From Notolepis coatsorum (lineage: Eukaryota; Chordata; Actinopteri; Aulopiformes; Paralepididae), in contig OZ020589.1 in NCBI GenBank assembly GCA_963971535.1, forward strand, positions 49,454,192-49,518,191: 64,000 nucleotides of DNA. The letters are read 5' to 3'. A program made the position numbers and the translations under genes. Of this stretch, positions 1 through 11,815 are shown in pieces. Each line of letters starts with the position of its first letter. Position 1 is the stretch's first letter. Below the pieces are notes generated by a model. That model saw only the letters and a list, made by a program, of their open reading frames with translations. It ran no database searches and was not told the DNA's origin.

Positions 1-2451
<2,451 letters not shown>

Positions 2452-2536
2452 TTAACACATTCGTGGCCAGCCACGTATATATATACGTGATTGGGAGCCG
2501 ACGCTTGACGGCCAAGCACGTATATATACGTGTTAA
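2452..2536. mobile_element. 85-bp TTAA-flanked element with two perfect palindromes
   Basis: The segment starts and ends with TTAA (2452-2455 and 2533-2536). Inside are two perfect palindromes, cacgtatatatatacgtg at 2472-2489 and cacgtatatatacgtg at 2517-2532, the second abutting the right TTAA. The left end, ttaacacattcgtggcc, resembles the left end of the TTAA-flanked element at 55552. TTAA target duplications are known for piggyBac and Kolobok elements. Calling it a minimal non-autonomous element of that kind is inference. Confidence 0.45.
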
Positions 2537-2716
2537 GCTTGTTTTTGTTTTTATTCCGGATGTTCTCACAGAGCTGCATGTTGGCTGGAAAAGCCATATC
2601 GGGACTCCGAAAGTGCAGTACCGGCCAGATCGTGGTATTGGCGCTGTCTCGAGAATGCAGTTTCCCCTGTTGCAGACCGGGTGTAAAAAAATTTCCGCTC
2701 CGGGTTAGCTTTTCCA

Positions 2717-2738
2717 TCACACACACACACACACACAC
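2717..2738. repeat. (CA)n microsatellite
   Basis: A short pure CA tract followed by aaacacgcgcgtgcacgc, a degenerate continuation. Confidence 0.9.
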
Positions 2739-3164
2739 AAACACGCGCGTGCACGCATTGGCGAAACCACACACTGAGTATAGCCTAGTGTGCACGTCAG
2801 AGCTTCGGCGAAACCACAAGGTACGAATATTTAAGTAGGTATGTGTTGAAAGCCTGTTGGGATGTCTCTTATCTATCTCAGATCACTTACTTGAGATATA
2901 ACCCTTTGGCCGCCCGATATCCCCCAGCGAGGTGCTAAACTCACTAAGTTCTCGGGTCAATTACTATTTCTATCAAGCTTACTTCATCGCCACTAGTCTA
3001 GTTATATCCAGTTGATATGAAATGTAAGCATAGAAGAGTTGTTAACCTCTTCTTTGTTTGTAATAAACCGAATGTATGTCTGGGAGAACTCTTATTGCCT
3101 ATAATAACAATTATATTATTATCATCATTATCATCATTTTACGAAATGCCTGTTATGCTGCTTC
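2739..3164. other. non-coding, no gene recognised
   Basis: Anonymous sequence ending in an AT-rich ttattatcatcatt stretch that leads into the 160-bp tandem array. No open frame or terminal repeat is recognisable. Confidence 0.5.
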
Positions 3165-3795
3165 TTTGAAAGCTTGATGATATTACGTCACCGTCACCGC
3201 CAATATCCTCATTTGTGATACTGTAATACTGATCATTTGAAAGCTTGGTTGTATTACTACTCTTTTAATAAGTATTACTACTGTTAATAATGTAACATTA
3301 GCGTACTAACAATCATTTGCAAGCCTGGTGATCTTACGTCACCGTCACCACCATCACCGTCCTCATTTGTGAGGAATGGTCTGTAATACTGCTCATTTGA
3401 AAGCTTGGTTGTATTACTACTCTTTTAATAAGTATTACTACTGTTAATAATGTAACATTAGCGTACTAACAATCATTTGCAAGCCTGGTGATCTTATGTC
3501 ACCGTCACCACCATCACCGTCCTCATTTGTGAGGAATGGTCTGTAATACTGCTCATTTGAAAGCTTGGTTGTATTACTACTCTTTTAATAAGTATTACTA
3601 CTGTTAATAATGTAACATTAGCGTACTAACAATAATTTGCAAGCCTGGTGATCTTACGTCACCGTCACCACCATCACCGTCCTCATTTGTGAGGAATGGT
3701 CTGTAATACTGCTCATTTGAAAGCTTGGTGATATTACTCCACCGTTTAATATGTTTTACTACTGCCAATAGTGTAATATTAGCGTACTAACACTT
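3165..3795. repeat. 160-bp tandem repeat, about four copies
   Basis: The landmark gcgtactaac recurs at 3301, 3461, 3621 and 3782, giving a period of 160, 160 and 161 bp. Each unit also carries gaaagcttgg, a tattactact stretch and a GTCACC-rich segment (cgtcaccgtcaccaccatc). The two central units are almost identical while the first and last are diverged, the usual pattern of a minisatellite homogenised in the middle. No coding capacity is visible. Confidence 0.93.
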
Positions 3796-5219
3796 AATCA
3801 TTATTTGCACACCCCAGTACCCCTTATCAATCCGACAGGCCCATCCGTCCGTGACACCGATCATCCAGTCCTGCAGTGACTTAGAACATCAGTTTCCCAC
3901 AAACTCAATGGAGCCCATCGGACACAGAGGCCACCGGCGCTCGCAAACAACAAACAGTGAAACTAAGCATTAGCATTAGCATCAATAGTATATATATATA
4001 TAATATATAACTTTAGCTGAAAAGCATTAACCAGCAATTGATTCAATCTGTAGTTCAGGCTGCCAGTACATAGTCACCTCAGAGGAATGCAGGGCGTGGC
4101 TGGCATTGCTTGCATTGCTGGCAGAAAGCAGTCCACGAACTCAATAAATATTATAAAAAGTTGTTTTTATTTAGAAAGTTACAAAAGAGACTGTATTGGA
4201 AATGTCCAATTCAGTTAAAAGAATTATAGAACAAAACATCATCTTCTCTAGGATAGCATAGCCTATACGCCTGGTGTCTGACGTCAAAAGTGAAAATCTG
4301 AAAATCTGTCTAGGATCCAGCGAGTTGGCCCTTATAAAGGACTCAAGATCTCTTTGCTATTGGTCTAAATACAGTGATGTCATTTCTACCATCCAATCAA
4401 CACACAATTCAGCAAGGATGAACTCCCCTCCCCTTCACTGGGCTGCAACCCAAAAAGCAATTGTAACATTTCCACTGGAACAGAGCACGATATTGTGGAA
4501 ACTCCCCATCTGCGGCTAGCAGAGAGGCCCCCAAGGTCGTAGACACATTCCTAAGGTTGTTGAACCAAGCAATTGCCCTGTGTAATACACAATACACGGT
4601 TCCTCCTGCATGAATAGTCTATACGCTTATAAATATATACAGATATATACAGATATATATATATACCTGTACTATTCGATACTCATATACTTAATCATTG
4701 GTTATATGTTTACACATCACACATGTAGTTAAATGTTGTATGATGGCTTGTTGTATGATGGATTTCCCCTCGGTAGAGTGATAGGAAAGGGTTAACTGCT
4801 GTAGACAGTGGTGCACTTTCCTTACAGACGCCCAAGGTCAGACACATGGGGGAAGCACACATTCTTAAAAGCACCCACTCTAACAGAGAACGGAGCAATT
4901 GAACTGCTGTATACATGGTCCATAATACATGGTCTTTCAGCATATACAATAAACATATATTTTATCCTCTATATATATATGTTAATGCTTAATATATTAC
5001 ATCATACAAGTGCATCATAATCATAATAGTACATATCATAATCATAATATTACATAGCCGGAGTCTATAGAGAGAGAACGGGATATCAATTTCCAAAAGG
5101 GTCACTGTTGTTTTGTGGCACTTCAACAGTATGGTACAACTATCACCATTGCCATCAATCAATATATGATCAGGCAATGCAGCCACATTTCCAATAGCGC
5201 CTACACAAACATGCATGCA

Positions 5220-5221
<2 letters not shown>
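3796..5221. other. non-coding, AT-rich, no gene recognised
   Basis: Contains TA-rich tracts near 3990-4015, 4630-4672 and 4965-5050 (repeats of cataatcataat). Open frames are short and lack motifs. No element boundary could be fixed. Confidence 0.5.

Positions 5222-5308
<87 letters not shown>
5222..5308. repeat. (CT)n microsatellite
   Basis: About 43 uninterrupted CT dinucleotides. The Ser-Leu and Arg-Glu frames through it are repeat artefacts. Confidence 0.97.
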
Positions 5309-5310
<2 letters not shown>

Positions 5311-5805
5311 GCAGTCGGGAGCAGCATATCACTGTAATATCTTTGTGCATGCTCCCACGCGCACGCCCGTATTCCGATCCGTACAATAATAATCACAGTG
5401 GTATATACTGTCATTTGAAACAAGTTACCAGTGACTACAAGCAGTACACAAATTAGAAGAAATTGCAAAGGATCAGACCTAGTATACAGTATATACCAAG
5501 AATAACTTCTGCATATTGTTAAAAGAGCCAAGGCTGGCTTGCGTAAATTAAACATAGACTTACCAAGAGTTGAAGGGGGCGAGATATTCAGCTGTCCACA
5601 AGCCTCAATCCACTTTAAAAAAAATTAATAAAGTGTTTCATGCCCTTTACTCCAGTAACAGTCCATGGGCATGTTGTATCTGTCCCTGTCGTTTTAAAAA
5701 GCAGGAATGGAAAGCAAAATACGGCATTTACATGACTGCATCCAGCTAGCCATATAGCTTCTTGTTAGCCAACACTTCTTACCGACCAGCTAGAAAACGA
5801 CGAGT
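5309..5805. other. non-coding flank of the nested LTR elements
   Basis: Anonymous sequence between the CT tract and the target duplication attat (5806-5810) of the LTR element that begins at 5811. No gene or repeat was recognised. Confidence 0.5.
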
Positions 5806-5810
5806 ATTAT

Positions 5811-6569
5811 TGTGACGTACGTGGGTTGGTCATTATCATTATTACTGTATTTGGAAGACCATGTGAACATCAGATTAGTATCATTTGTATGTGTGTGTGT
5901 GTGTGTGTGAACATGAGAGCTAATGATATCTCTTCTTCTCTTCCTGTCAGGTGCTGCCCGTCCCTACACTGAAGGGTGCTGATTGCCTAATGAGGGACAG
6001 CTGATGGCAATCACATCGAGAGGGACGGGTGCACAAGTAGCTGACAGCACACACACGTCGGGGCGCCTCATTGTGTCACTTTCCAGTGACCACCGTGTAT
6101 GAGGTTGCCTTTGTTTGCCACTGCGTGTGGATATATATATATATATATGTACATTCATATAATGTGGGGGCGAGTATGTATATGCAGTTAGCCCTATTGC
6201 CATAGACCTGATGGACTGATGATTGTGCCAGCCTTTTCTGCACATTGTGTATGGAACCGTGTGCTCTTTGATGTTCATACGGCCACATAGTACAGTAGCC
6301 TCAAGGTTTGTCTATCTTGGCTTGAGTTGCCTTATATGTATGTCTTGTTTGTCCTCCCCTACCTTTTTCCCTGTGCACCATGGAGGAGGTTTAAACCCCT
6401 ACCTCCATTCAATATATAATTTACTATTTGGAAAACGTCTTGTGTTGTGTTTTTTTTACCTACCTGGGACATTGTTTTGAAACGTATTTACTGAGAGAGG
6501 CTGCTTTTGCTCATGTGCAGCCATCTCCAGTTGTTATTCTGTGTGGTCCTTAGACCTTCGTACATGACA
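5811..6569 (+). repeat. 5' LTR of the gypsy-type element
   Basis: 759 bp from tgtgacgtac to cgtacatgaca. The matching 3' LTR is 9807-10370 plus 19582-19788. Length differs by 12 bp, at a (TA)n tract (6127-6148 here, 10127-10156 there). Seen substitutions include ttatatg/ttacatg and cttcgtac/ctccgtac. Confidence 0.95.
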
Positions 6570-6580
6570 TGGGGGCTCGT
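6570..6580 (+). other. primer-binding site (tRNA-Pro-like)
   Basis: tgggggctcgt follows the LTR end tgaca directly. Its 11 bases equal the start of the well-known tRNA-Pro primer-binding site. The match breaks afterwards. The position right after the LTR supports the call; the tRNA identity is from memory. Confidence 0.7.
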
Positions 6581-7163
6581 TAGTTTGCGCAATTGTATGG
6601 TTCCTTGTTGGTAATATAACATGGTGACTTGTCGATTGGAGCATGTCAGGTAAAATAAGATAGCGTTTTCTCATTGGTAAGTTAGTGTGTTTCCATTGTC
6701 CGTGCTACACAGTTTGATTGATGTAAACCATTGTTGTATGTGATGCTCTTGAACTAATCTGTTTTTTCTGCCACATAGGTAACAGGGGGATCGCCTACTT
6801 GGTTAGCGGGTGGGGGGCACGCGTCGTAATTCCGGTGGAGCGCGCAATGAAATCGGTAAGCGACTGAAGATATGTGTAGACCTCATCCCGGCAGGGGAGT
6901 AGTTTAGCTGGGGTATGCTAGAGTGACGTAGGTGATCCTAGTTAGATGGTTAGACCAGCATTTATTGTTTTCATGAATGGTAGATGTGGGCATTAAATCA
7001 GAGTGGTTGAATTGTATACTGCGGAATGTAATGATTAGATGTGTTACGCACGGATATTGTGGAGTAGGTGAGGGGCTATTTTCTTGGCACCTGTGATTCG
7101 TTTATTATTATTGTACTATATATGCGTAGGTTATTTGTGGTGTAGTCATATTCTGTAGGGACT
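6581..7163 (+). other. untranslated leader of the gypsy-type element
   Basis: 583 bp between the primer-binding site and the chosen ATG at 7164. Stops in all frames. A gtaagt at 6677-6682 and a pyrimidine-rich stretch ending in cacatag near 6771-6778 could form an intron, but this is only a pattern. Confidence 0.5.
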
Positions 7164-9608
7164 ATGGCTGGGACGGCTTTTACTTTGGATTTTTTTGTGG
7201 CGGATCCTACGAGGGATCAGATTGATGTCTGCACGAAAGCTGAATTGTGTGGGGTCGCCAAGCATTATGGCATTACGGTCCAAAGTTCAAAGAGTAAAGA
7301 GGAGGTAAAAGCAATTGTGCTCGCTGGGTTAGTAGATAAGGAGATATTCAGTTTGCCCATAGCCGAGGGAAATGACTCGGAGGACGTCACGCATGTCGAG
7401 GCGTCTGGTGAGTCTAGTGAGGGAACCGGTGGTGCTATACAGGAACGGAGGGGTAGCAGTGCCAAGGCTGAGGAGATTGACAGTGATAATTCTGTACACT
7501 CAGGACGTGCCTCTGTTTCAGAGGAGAGAGCTGCTATGCGAGACAGGGAAGAGAGAAGGGAGGAGAGAGACAGAGAGGAGAGAAGAGGAAGGGAGGAGAG
7601 AGACAGAGAGGAGAGAAAAGAGGAGAGAGACAGAGAGGAGAGAAAAGAGGAGAGAGACAGTCTGGAAAGAGAGAGAAGGGAGGAGAGAGTGCTCCAGGGG
7701 GAGAAAGAGGAGAAGGATAGAGTGCTCCAGATTACAATAAGGAGGATGGAATTGGAGAGTGGTGGCTCTTCTTCTCCCTCATCTGAAGGTTACCAGGGCA
7801 TTTTTAATATTGGGCAGCATATTTCTATGGTTCCCCTTTTTCGGGAGTCTGAGGTGGAAACATATTTTTCTACTTTTGAGCTGGTAGCGTGGGCTTCGCA
7901 GTGGCCGAAGGACCAGTGGGCACTATTATTGCGATATAGACTCACGGGTAGGGCTCAGGAGGCATGCCAGTCATTATCGAATGAGGACAGCATGGTATAT
8001 GAGAAAGTGAAGAATGCTGTCTTGCGCGTATATGAACTGGTGCCGGAAGCGTATAGGCAACGGTTTAGGGCACTAAGTAAAGCTCCCTCGCAAACACATG
8101 TGGCATTTTCCCATGAACAACGGACAATGTTCACTCGTTGGTGTGAAGCATGTAAAGTGGATGGGGTCGAGGCTTTGAGCGAGTTAATCCTCATTGAACA
8201 ATTTAAAAAATGTGTGCCCGAACGCATGATAGTGTATTTAGAGGAGCGAAAGGTTTCTACCCTCCAGGAAGCTGCAGTTTTGTGTGACGAGTTAGCATTG
8301 ATCCACAAAAATATTGCTGTACGAAATGATGTGTATGTAGGAGGGGGCGCGTTTTCTCCTTCTGAGACGCCGTATCGGGGAGGTGACGGGCGAGCATTCC
8401 GACCTCGCTCACCGCCGTCTCTAAATGCCTTGGGTGAGGAGCGAGCATTCCGACCGCGCTCACCGCCGTCTGAAAAGGCCACCTTTGTGTGTCATTATTG
8501 TAAGAAAGAAGGGCATTTTGTGAAGGACTGTCATGCGCTAAGGGATCGACAGGAGACCAGGGAGTCAGCCCAGGAACCGAAAGGGGTGGGGTTGATTGGT
8601 ACGGTGTCATGTCCTGACCAGCATAGCTCTTTTGAACCCTTTTTGTTTGATGGTTATGTGTCCCTGTCGGGTAAAGTTGGGGACTACCAACAGGTGAGAA
8701 TACTCCGTGATACAGGAGCCTCTCAATCGTTCATCCTGGCTGGTGTATTACCATTGGATGTGGACTCCTGTCAGTCAAGTGAATTGGTGAGAGGTATTGA
8801 CATGGGGTGTGTGCGCGTGCCGTTGCATAAGGTGCATGTACAGTCTGTACTGATCACAGGTTGTTTTCCGGTCGCGGTTCGCCCATGTTTTCCCGTAAAG
8901 GGCGTGGATTTCGTCATGGGGAATGATATCGCTGGGGGTAAGGTCGTCCCTGTGTTGGAGGTTGGAGACGCTCCATTTACTAACTCATTGTGTGATGCAT
9001 TGATTGATAATCACCCCAATGTCCCTTCTATTTGTGCTGTCCCTAAGGCACAGGAGCAGAAGCGAGACCAAGGTCTAGCGTTGGGTGACTCTGTCTGTGG
9101 TGAGTTTTGCAAATTGGCGGTGGCGCAGCATTTTGAGGTGGGGGATGAGGTGTTTATTGTGCTGCCCACGCCTAGTACTGTGCTCACTGCCCGGTTCTCA
9201 GGACCTTATGTGGTAAAAGGGAGGATGTCTGCCACTAAGTATATGTTGCATGCGCCCGGGCGGCGGAGGAGGACACGCTGGTGTCATGTGAATAGGCTAG
9301 TGAAAGGTTCTGCCCGCGTCTCGTCGGAGTTGGGATGTGACGGGGTTGTTGGTTCACATGCTGGGGTGTGTTCTATTGTGCCTTGCAGGACACATAGTGC
9401 TGATGTTGGGAGTGCGCACCCCGGTAAGCGGTTCGCGTGTCGGGGTCCGGTGGCGATGAGGGAGGTCGTGGGGAGAGTGGCTATGTGCCCTGACAAAAGA
9501 AAAAGAAAGGGGCTAGCTTCAATTGGCCATGGTCCCTGGGACTCTCCTTGCCTTCTAACTCCCATGGCTAATGTGTCTCTCCGTTCTTTTTGTGCTACAG
9601 GAGGGTGA
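7164..9608 (+). CDS. Gag-protease-integrase-tail fusion protein (814 aa) of the gypsy-type element
   Basis: A single intact frame. After an N-terminal region there is a charged segment of repeated Arg-Glu-Glu-Arg-Asp units (about residues 125-185). Then comes a SCAN-like capsid region with the hallmark VPEAYRQRFR (near residue 293) and a CLELA-type tail. A CCHC knuckle (CHYCKKEGHFVKDC) lies near residue 442 and a protease motif DTGAS near 515. RT, RNase H and the integrase DDE core are absent. After about residue 625 the frame continues with an integrase C-terminal GPY/F-type module (FSGPYVV near 678, then a basic RRRRTRWCHVNRLV stretch). Families of this kind normally carry some 800-1000 residues between protease and GPY/F, so an in-frame deletion is inferred. 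Start: first ATG of the frame, after the leader. The frame ends at TGA 9606-9608, about 180 bp before the purine tract. Confidence 0.88.
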   Translation: MAGTAFTLDFFVADPTRDQIDVCTKAELCGVAKHYGITVQSSKSKEEVKAIVLAGLVDKEIFSLPIAEGNDSEDVTHVEASGESSEGTGGAIQERRGSSAKAEEIDSDNSVHSGRASVSEERAAMRDREERREERDREERRGREERDREERKEERDREERKEERDSLERERREERVLQGEKEEKDRVLQITIRRMELESGGSSSPSSEGYQGIFNIGQHISMVPLFRESEVETYFSTFELVAWASQWPKDQWALLLRYRLTGRAQEACQSLSNEDSMVYEKVKNAVLRVYELVPEAYRQRFRALSKAPSQTHVAFSHEQRTMFTRWCEACKVDGVEALSELILIEQFKKCVPERMIVYLEERKVSTLQEAAVLCDELALIHKNIAVRNDVYVGGGAFSPSETPYRGGDGRAFRPRSPPSLNALGEERAFRPRSPPSEKATFVCHYCKKEGHFVKDCHALRDRQETRESAQEPKGVGLIGTVSCPDQHSSFEPFLFDGYVSLSGKVGDYQQVRILRDTGASQSFILAGVLPLDVDSCQSSELVRGIDMGCVRVPLHKVHVQSVLITGCFPVAVRPCFPVKGVDFVMGNDIAGGKVVPVLEVGDAPFTNSLCDALIDNHPNVPSICAVPKAQEQKRDQGLALGDSVCGEFCKLAVAQHFEVGDEVFIVLPTPSTVLTARFSGPYVVKGRMSATKYMLHAPGRRRRTRWCHVNRLVKGSARVSSELGCDGVVGSHAGVCSIVPCRTHSADVGSAHPGKRFACRGPVAMREVVGRVAMCPDKRKRKGLASIGHGPWDSPCLLTPMANVSLRSFCATGG

Positions 9609-9790
9609 ACGTAATGGCGGTGCCTGTCCTGTTCCCGTTAAGGCCTCGGTAGGAGGAATGCACCGGCCCCGTTCTGACGGCTGATGCATGTGGTATTGGG
9701 AGGGTGTTGTTTATTTATTTCTGTTCTGTTGGTGCTAATCGGATGTTGGTTGATAATAAGTGATAATGTTTTGCTAACCCTGCGGGTTCG

Positions 9791-9806
9791 CTCTTATGGG
9801 GGGAGG
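9791..9806 (+). other. polypurine tract of the gypsy-type element
   Basis: ctcttatggggggagg ends exactly where the 3' LTR starts (tgtgacg, 9807). This is the expected place for plus-strand priming. Confidence 0.85.
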
Positions 9807-10124
9807 TGTGACGTACGTGGGTTGGTCATTATCATTATTACTGTATTTGGAAGACCATGTGAACATCAGATTAGTATCATTTGTATGTGTGTGTGTGTGT
9901 GTGTGAACATGAGAGCTAATGATATCTCTTCTTCTCTTCCTGTCAGGTGCTGCCCGTCCCTACACTGAAGGGTGCTGATTGCCTAATGAGGGACAGCTGA
10001 TGGCAATCACATCGAGAGGGACGGGTGCACAAGTAGCTGACAGCACACACACGTCGGGGCGCCTCATTGTGTCACTTTCCAGTGACCACCGTGTATGAGG
10101 TTGCCTTTGTTTGCCACTGCGTGT

Positions 10125-10161
<37 letters not shown>

Positions 10162-10370
10162 TTCATATAATGTGTGGGCGAGTATGTATATGCAGTTAGC
10201 CCTATTGCCATAGACCTGATGGACTGATGATTGTGCCAGCCTTTTCTGCACATTGTGTATGGAACCGTGTGCTCTTTGATGTTCATACGGCCACATAGTA
10301 CAGTAGCCTCAAGGTTTGTCTATCTTGGCTTGAGTTGCCTTACATGTATGTCTTGTTTGTCCTCCCCTAC
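9807..10370 (+). repeat. 3' LTR of the gypsy-type element, first part
   Basis: Matches 5811-6362 apart from a longer (TA)n tract and single substitutions. It ends in cctcccctac, where the BEL/Pao element inserted. cctac (10366-10370) is the left target duplication of that insertion. Confidence 0.95.
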
Positions 10371-11771
10371 TGTTGTGAAGGATCAGATTAAACCGAATAT
10401 ATATATTTATTTATGGATATATATTGAATAGTATTTGTATATCGTTTGATATCCCTTGTATATTCCTTGTACATATACACGGAATATCCCTTTAGCCTAC
10501 TATAGCCCATAATAGTTCATTCTCTTATTGGACAGGGACCTGGCGCCAGGGGACAAGCCCCTTGGAGCCAAGTTCAATGGTACCGACGAGACATGTCTCT
10601 ACTAGCCCCGGCTCTGCGCAGGAATACGGCTACCGAAAAGAGAGTGGCACTATTTGTTCACCGTGCATATAAATATGGCGCAAGTAAATGTAGAAGACCC
10701 TTAGTCCTTTACCCTTCTACCCAACTAAGTAACAGAACGTGAAGCCTCACCCACGATACCGCGTGCGGTGTAGTATGGACTGTTTGGCCTTAGAATAGCA
10801 TCGAGACCTCGTGCGAATTAATAACTGAATTGCCATAGTTTGGCACTGTACAGTCGAGTGCGACGTATTTCTATTAGGTTAATAATAGTCTATTATGTAT
10901 GGTGCATCGTGCGGTTAGAGTTCTAAAGTGAGCAGCATCCCCATCGCTTCCTCGTGTTATCTAGAGTCTTAGCCAGGTTGGGCAGACCACACGTGGTGCT
11001 TTCATCCGAGGAGTTCTAGGCGAGGACCGAGTGGACCTGTACATTGGATTACCTACCCGACGACTGCTGAGCCCTATGCGGCATGGAATATATATTTGCT
11101 TTGGTACTTTGATTTGTGGAGCGGATAATCGCCAACACCGGTGAGTGTTGGATTTACCCCGAGAGGAGCCAAGGTGAGACGGCGCTCAGACCAGACTGAG
11201 GTCGCCTCGCTTCTTCTTCATTGTGGACCTACAGCTACAGCTACAGCTACAGCCTACAAGAGAGCCAAGGTGTATTCATCTGTGGATCAAGATTCTACTG
11301 CACTGTCTTCGGTACCTGAATTCTCTCTAGAAATCGTTGACCAGACGGGATACTGCCGACGGCTCTCCTACCCCCCCTACCGGCTTACAACCGGGAGGAC
11401 CCCTACAGTATATCCAGCTATAATCATTAAGTGTGCCATCGTTATAACTCCCTAAGAGCCAGGTTGTATACTTGCTTCCTGCGTAACCAGAGATTGGACA
11501 TTCAGTGTTGATTTGCCTACGAGTACTCATTTGCCTTACAAGTGCATTCAAATCATAAATGTAATAGTAACTATTATATGTACCTTTTGCTATATATTAA
11601 ATATTTGATTATTACCTTTGTGTGGACCCGATTTCATTGTGGGAAAGTGTTCATCATATTTAGATATCGTGTACTGTATGGCCAGTAGTTAAAGTACATA
11701 AAGCGGTAGTGGTTTAATGATACCATACTTATCAATACAGTCAGGGAATTGTTCCCCTTGGGAATTGTACA
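10371..11771 (+). repeat. BEL/Pao 5' LTR
   Basis: 1401 bp from tgttgtgaagg to gggaattgtaca. Contains a hexamer run acagct x4 near 11230-11250. The short frame at 11141-11455 is repeated in the 3' LTR and has no recognisable motif, so it is not called as a gene. Confidence 0.95.
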
Positions 11772-11772
11772 A

Positions 11773-11790
11773 TTGGTCCTTCGAGCCGGA
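11773..11790 (+). other. BEL/Pao primer-binding site
   Basis: ttggtccttcgagccgga lies one base after the LTR end. The sequence resembles an inverted tRNA 3' end starting TGG. I do not name the tRNA. Confidence 0.7.
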
Positions 11791-11815
11791 GGGTAATTAG
11801 TGTAATATTAATATA

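Noticed and set aside
3165-3795. CRISPR array
   Set aside because: The 160-bp units are contiguous without unique spacers, and the genome is eukaryotic.
11141-11455. 104-codon frame repeated at 18951-19265 as a conserved gene
   Set aside because: It is identical because it lies in the two BEL/Pao LTRs. No motif, and the identity only reflects the young age of the LTRs.
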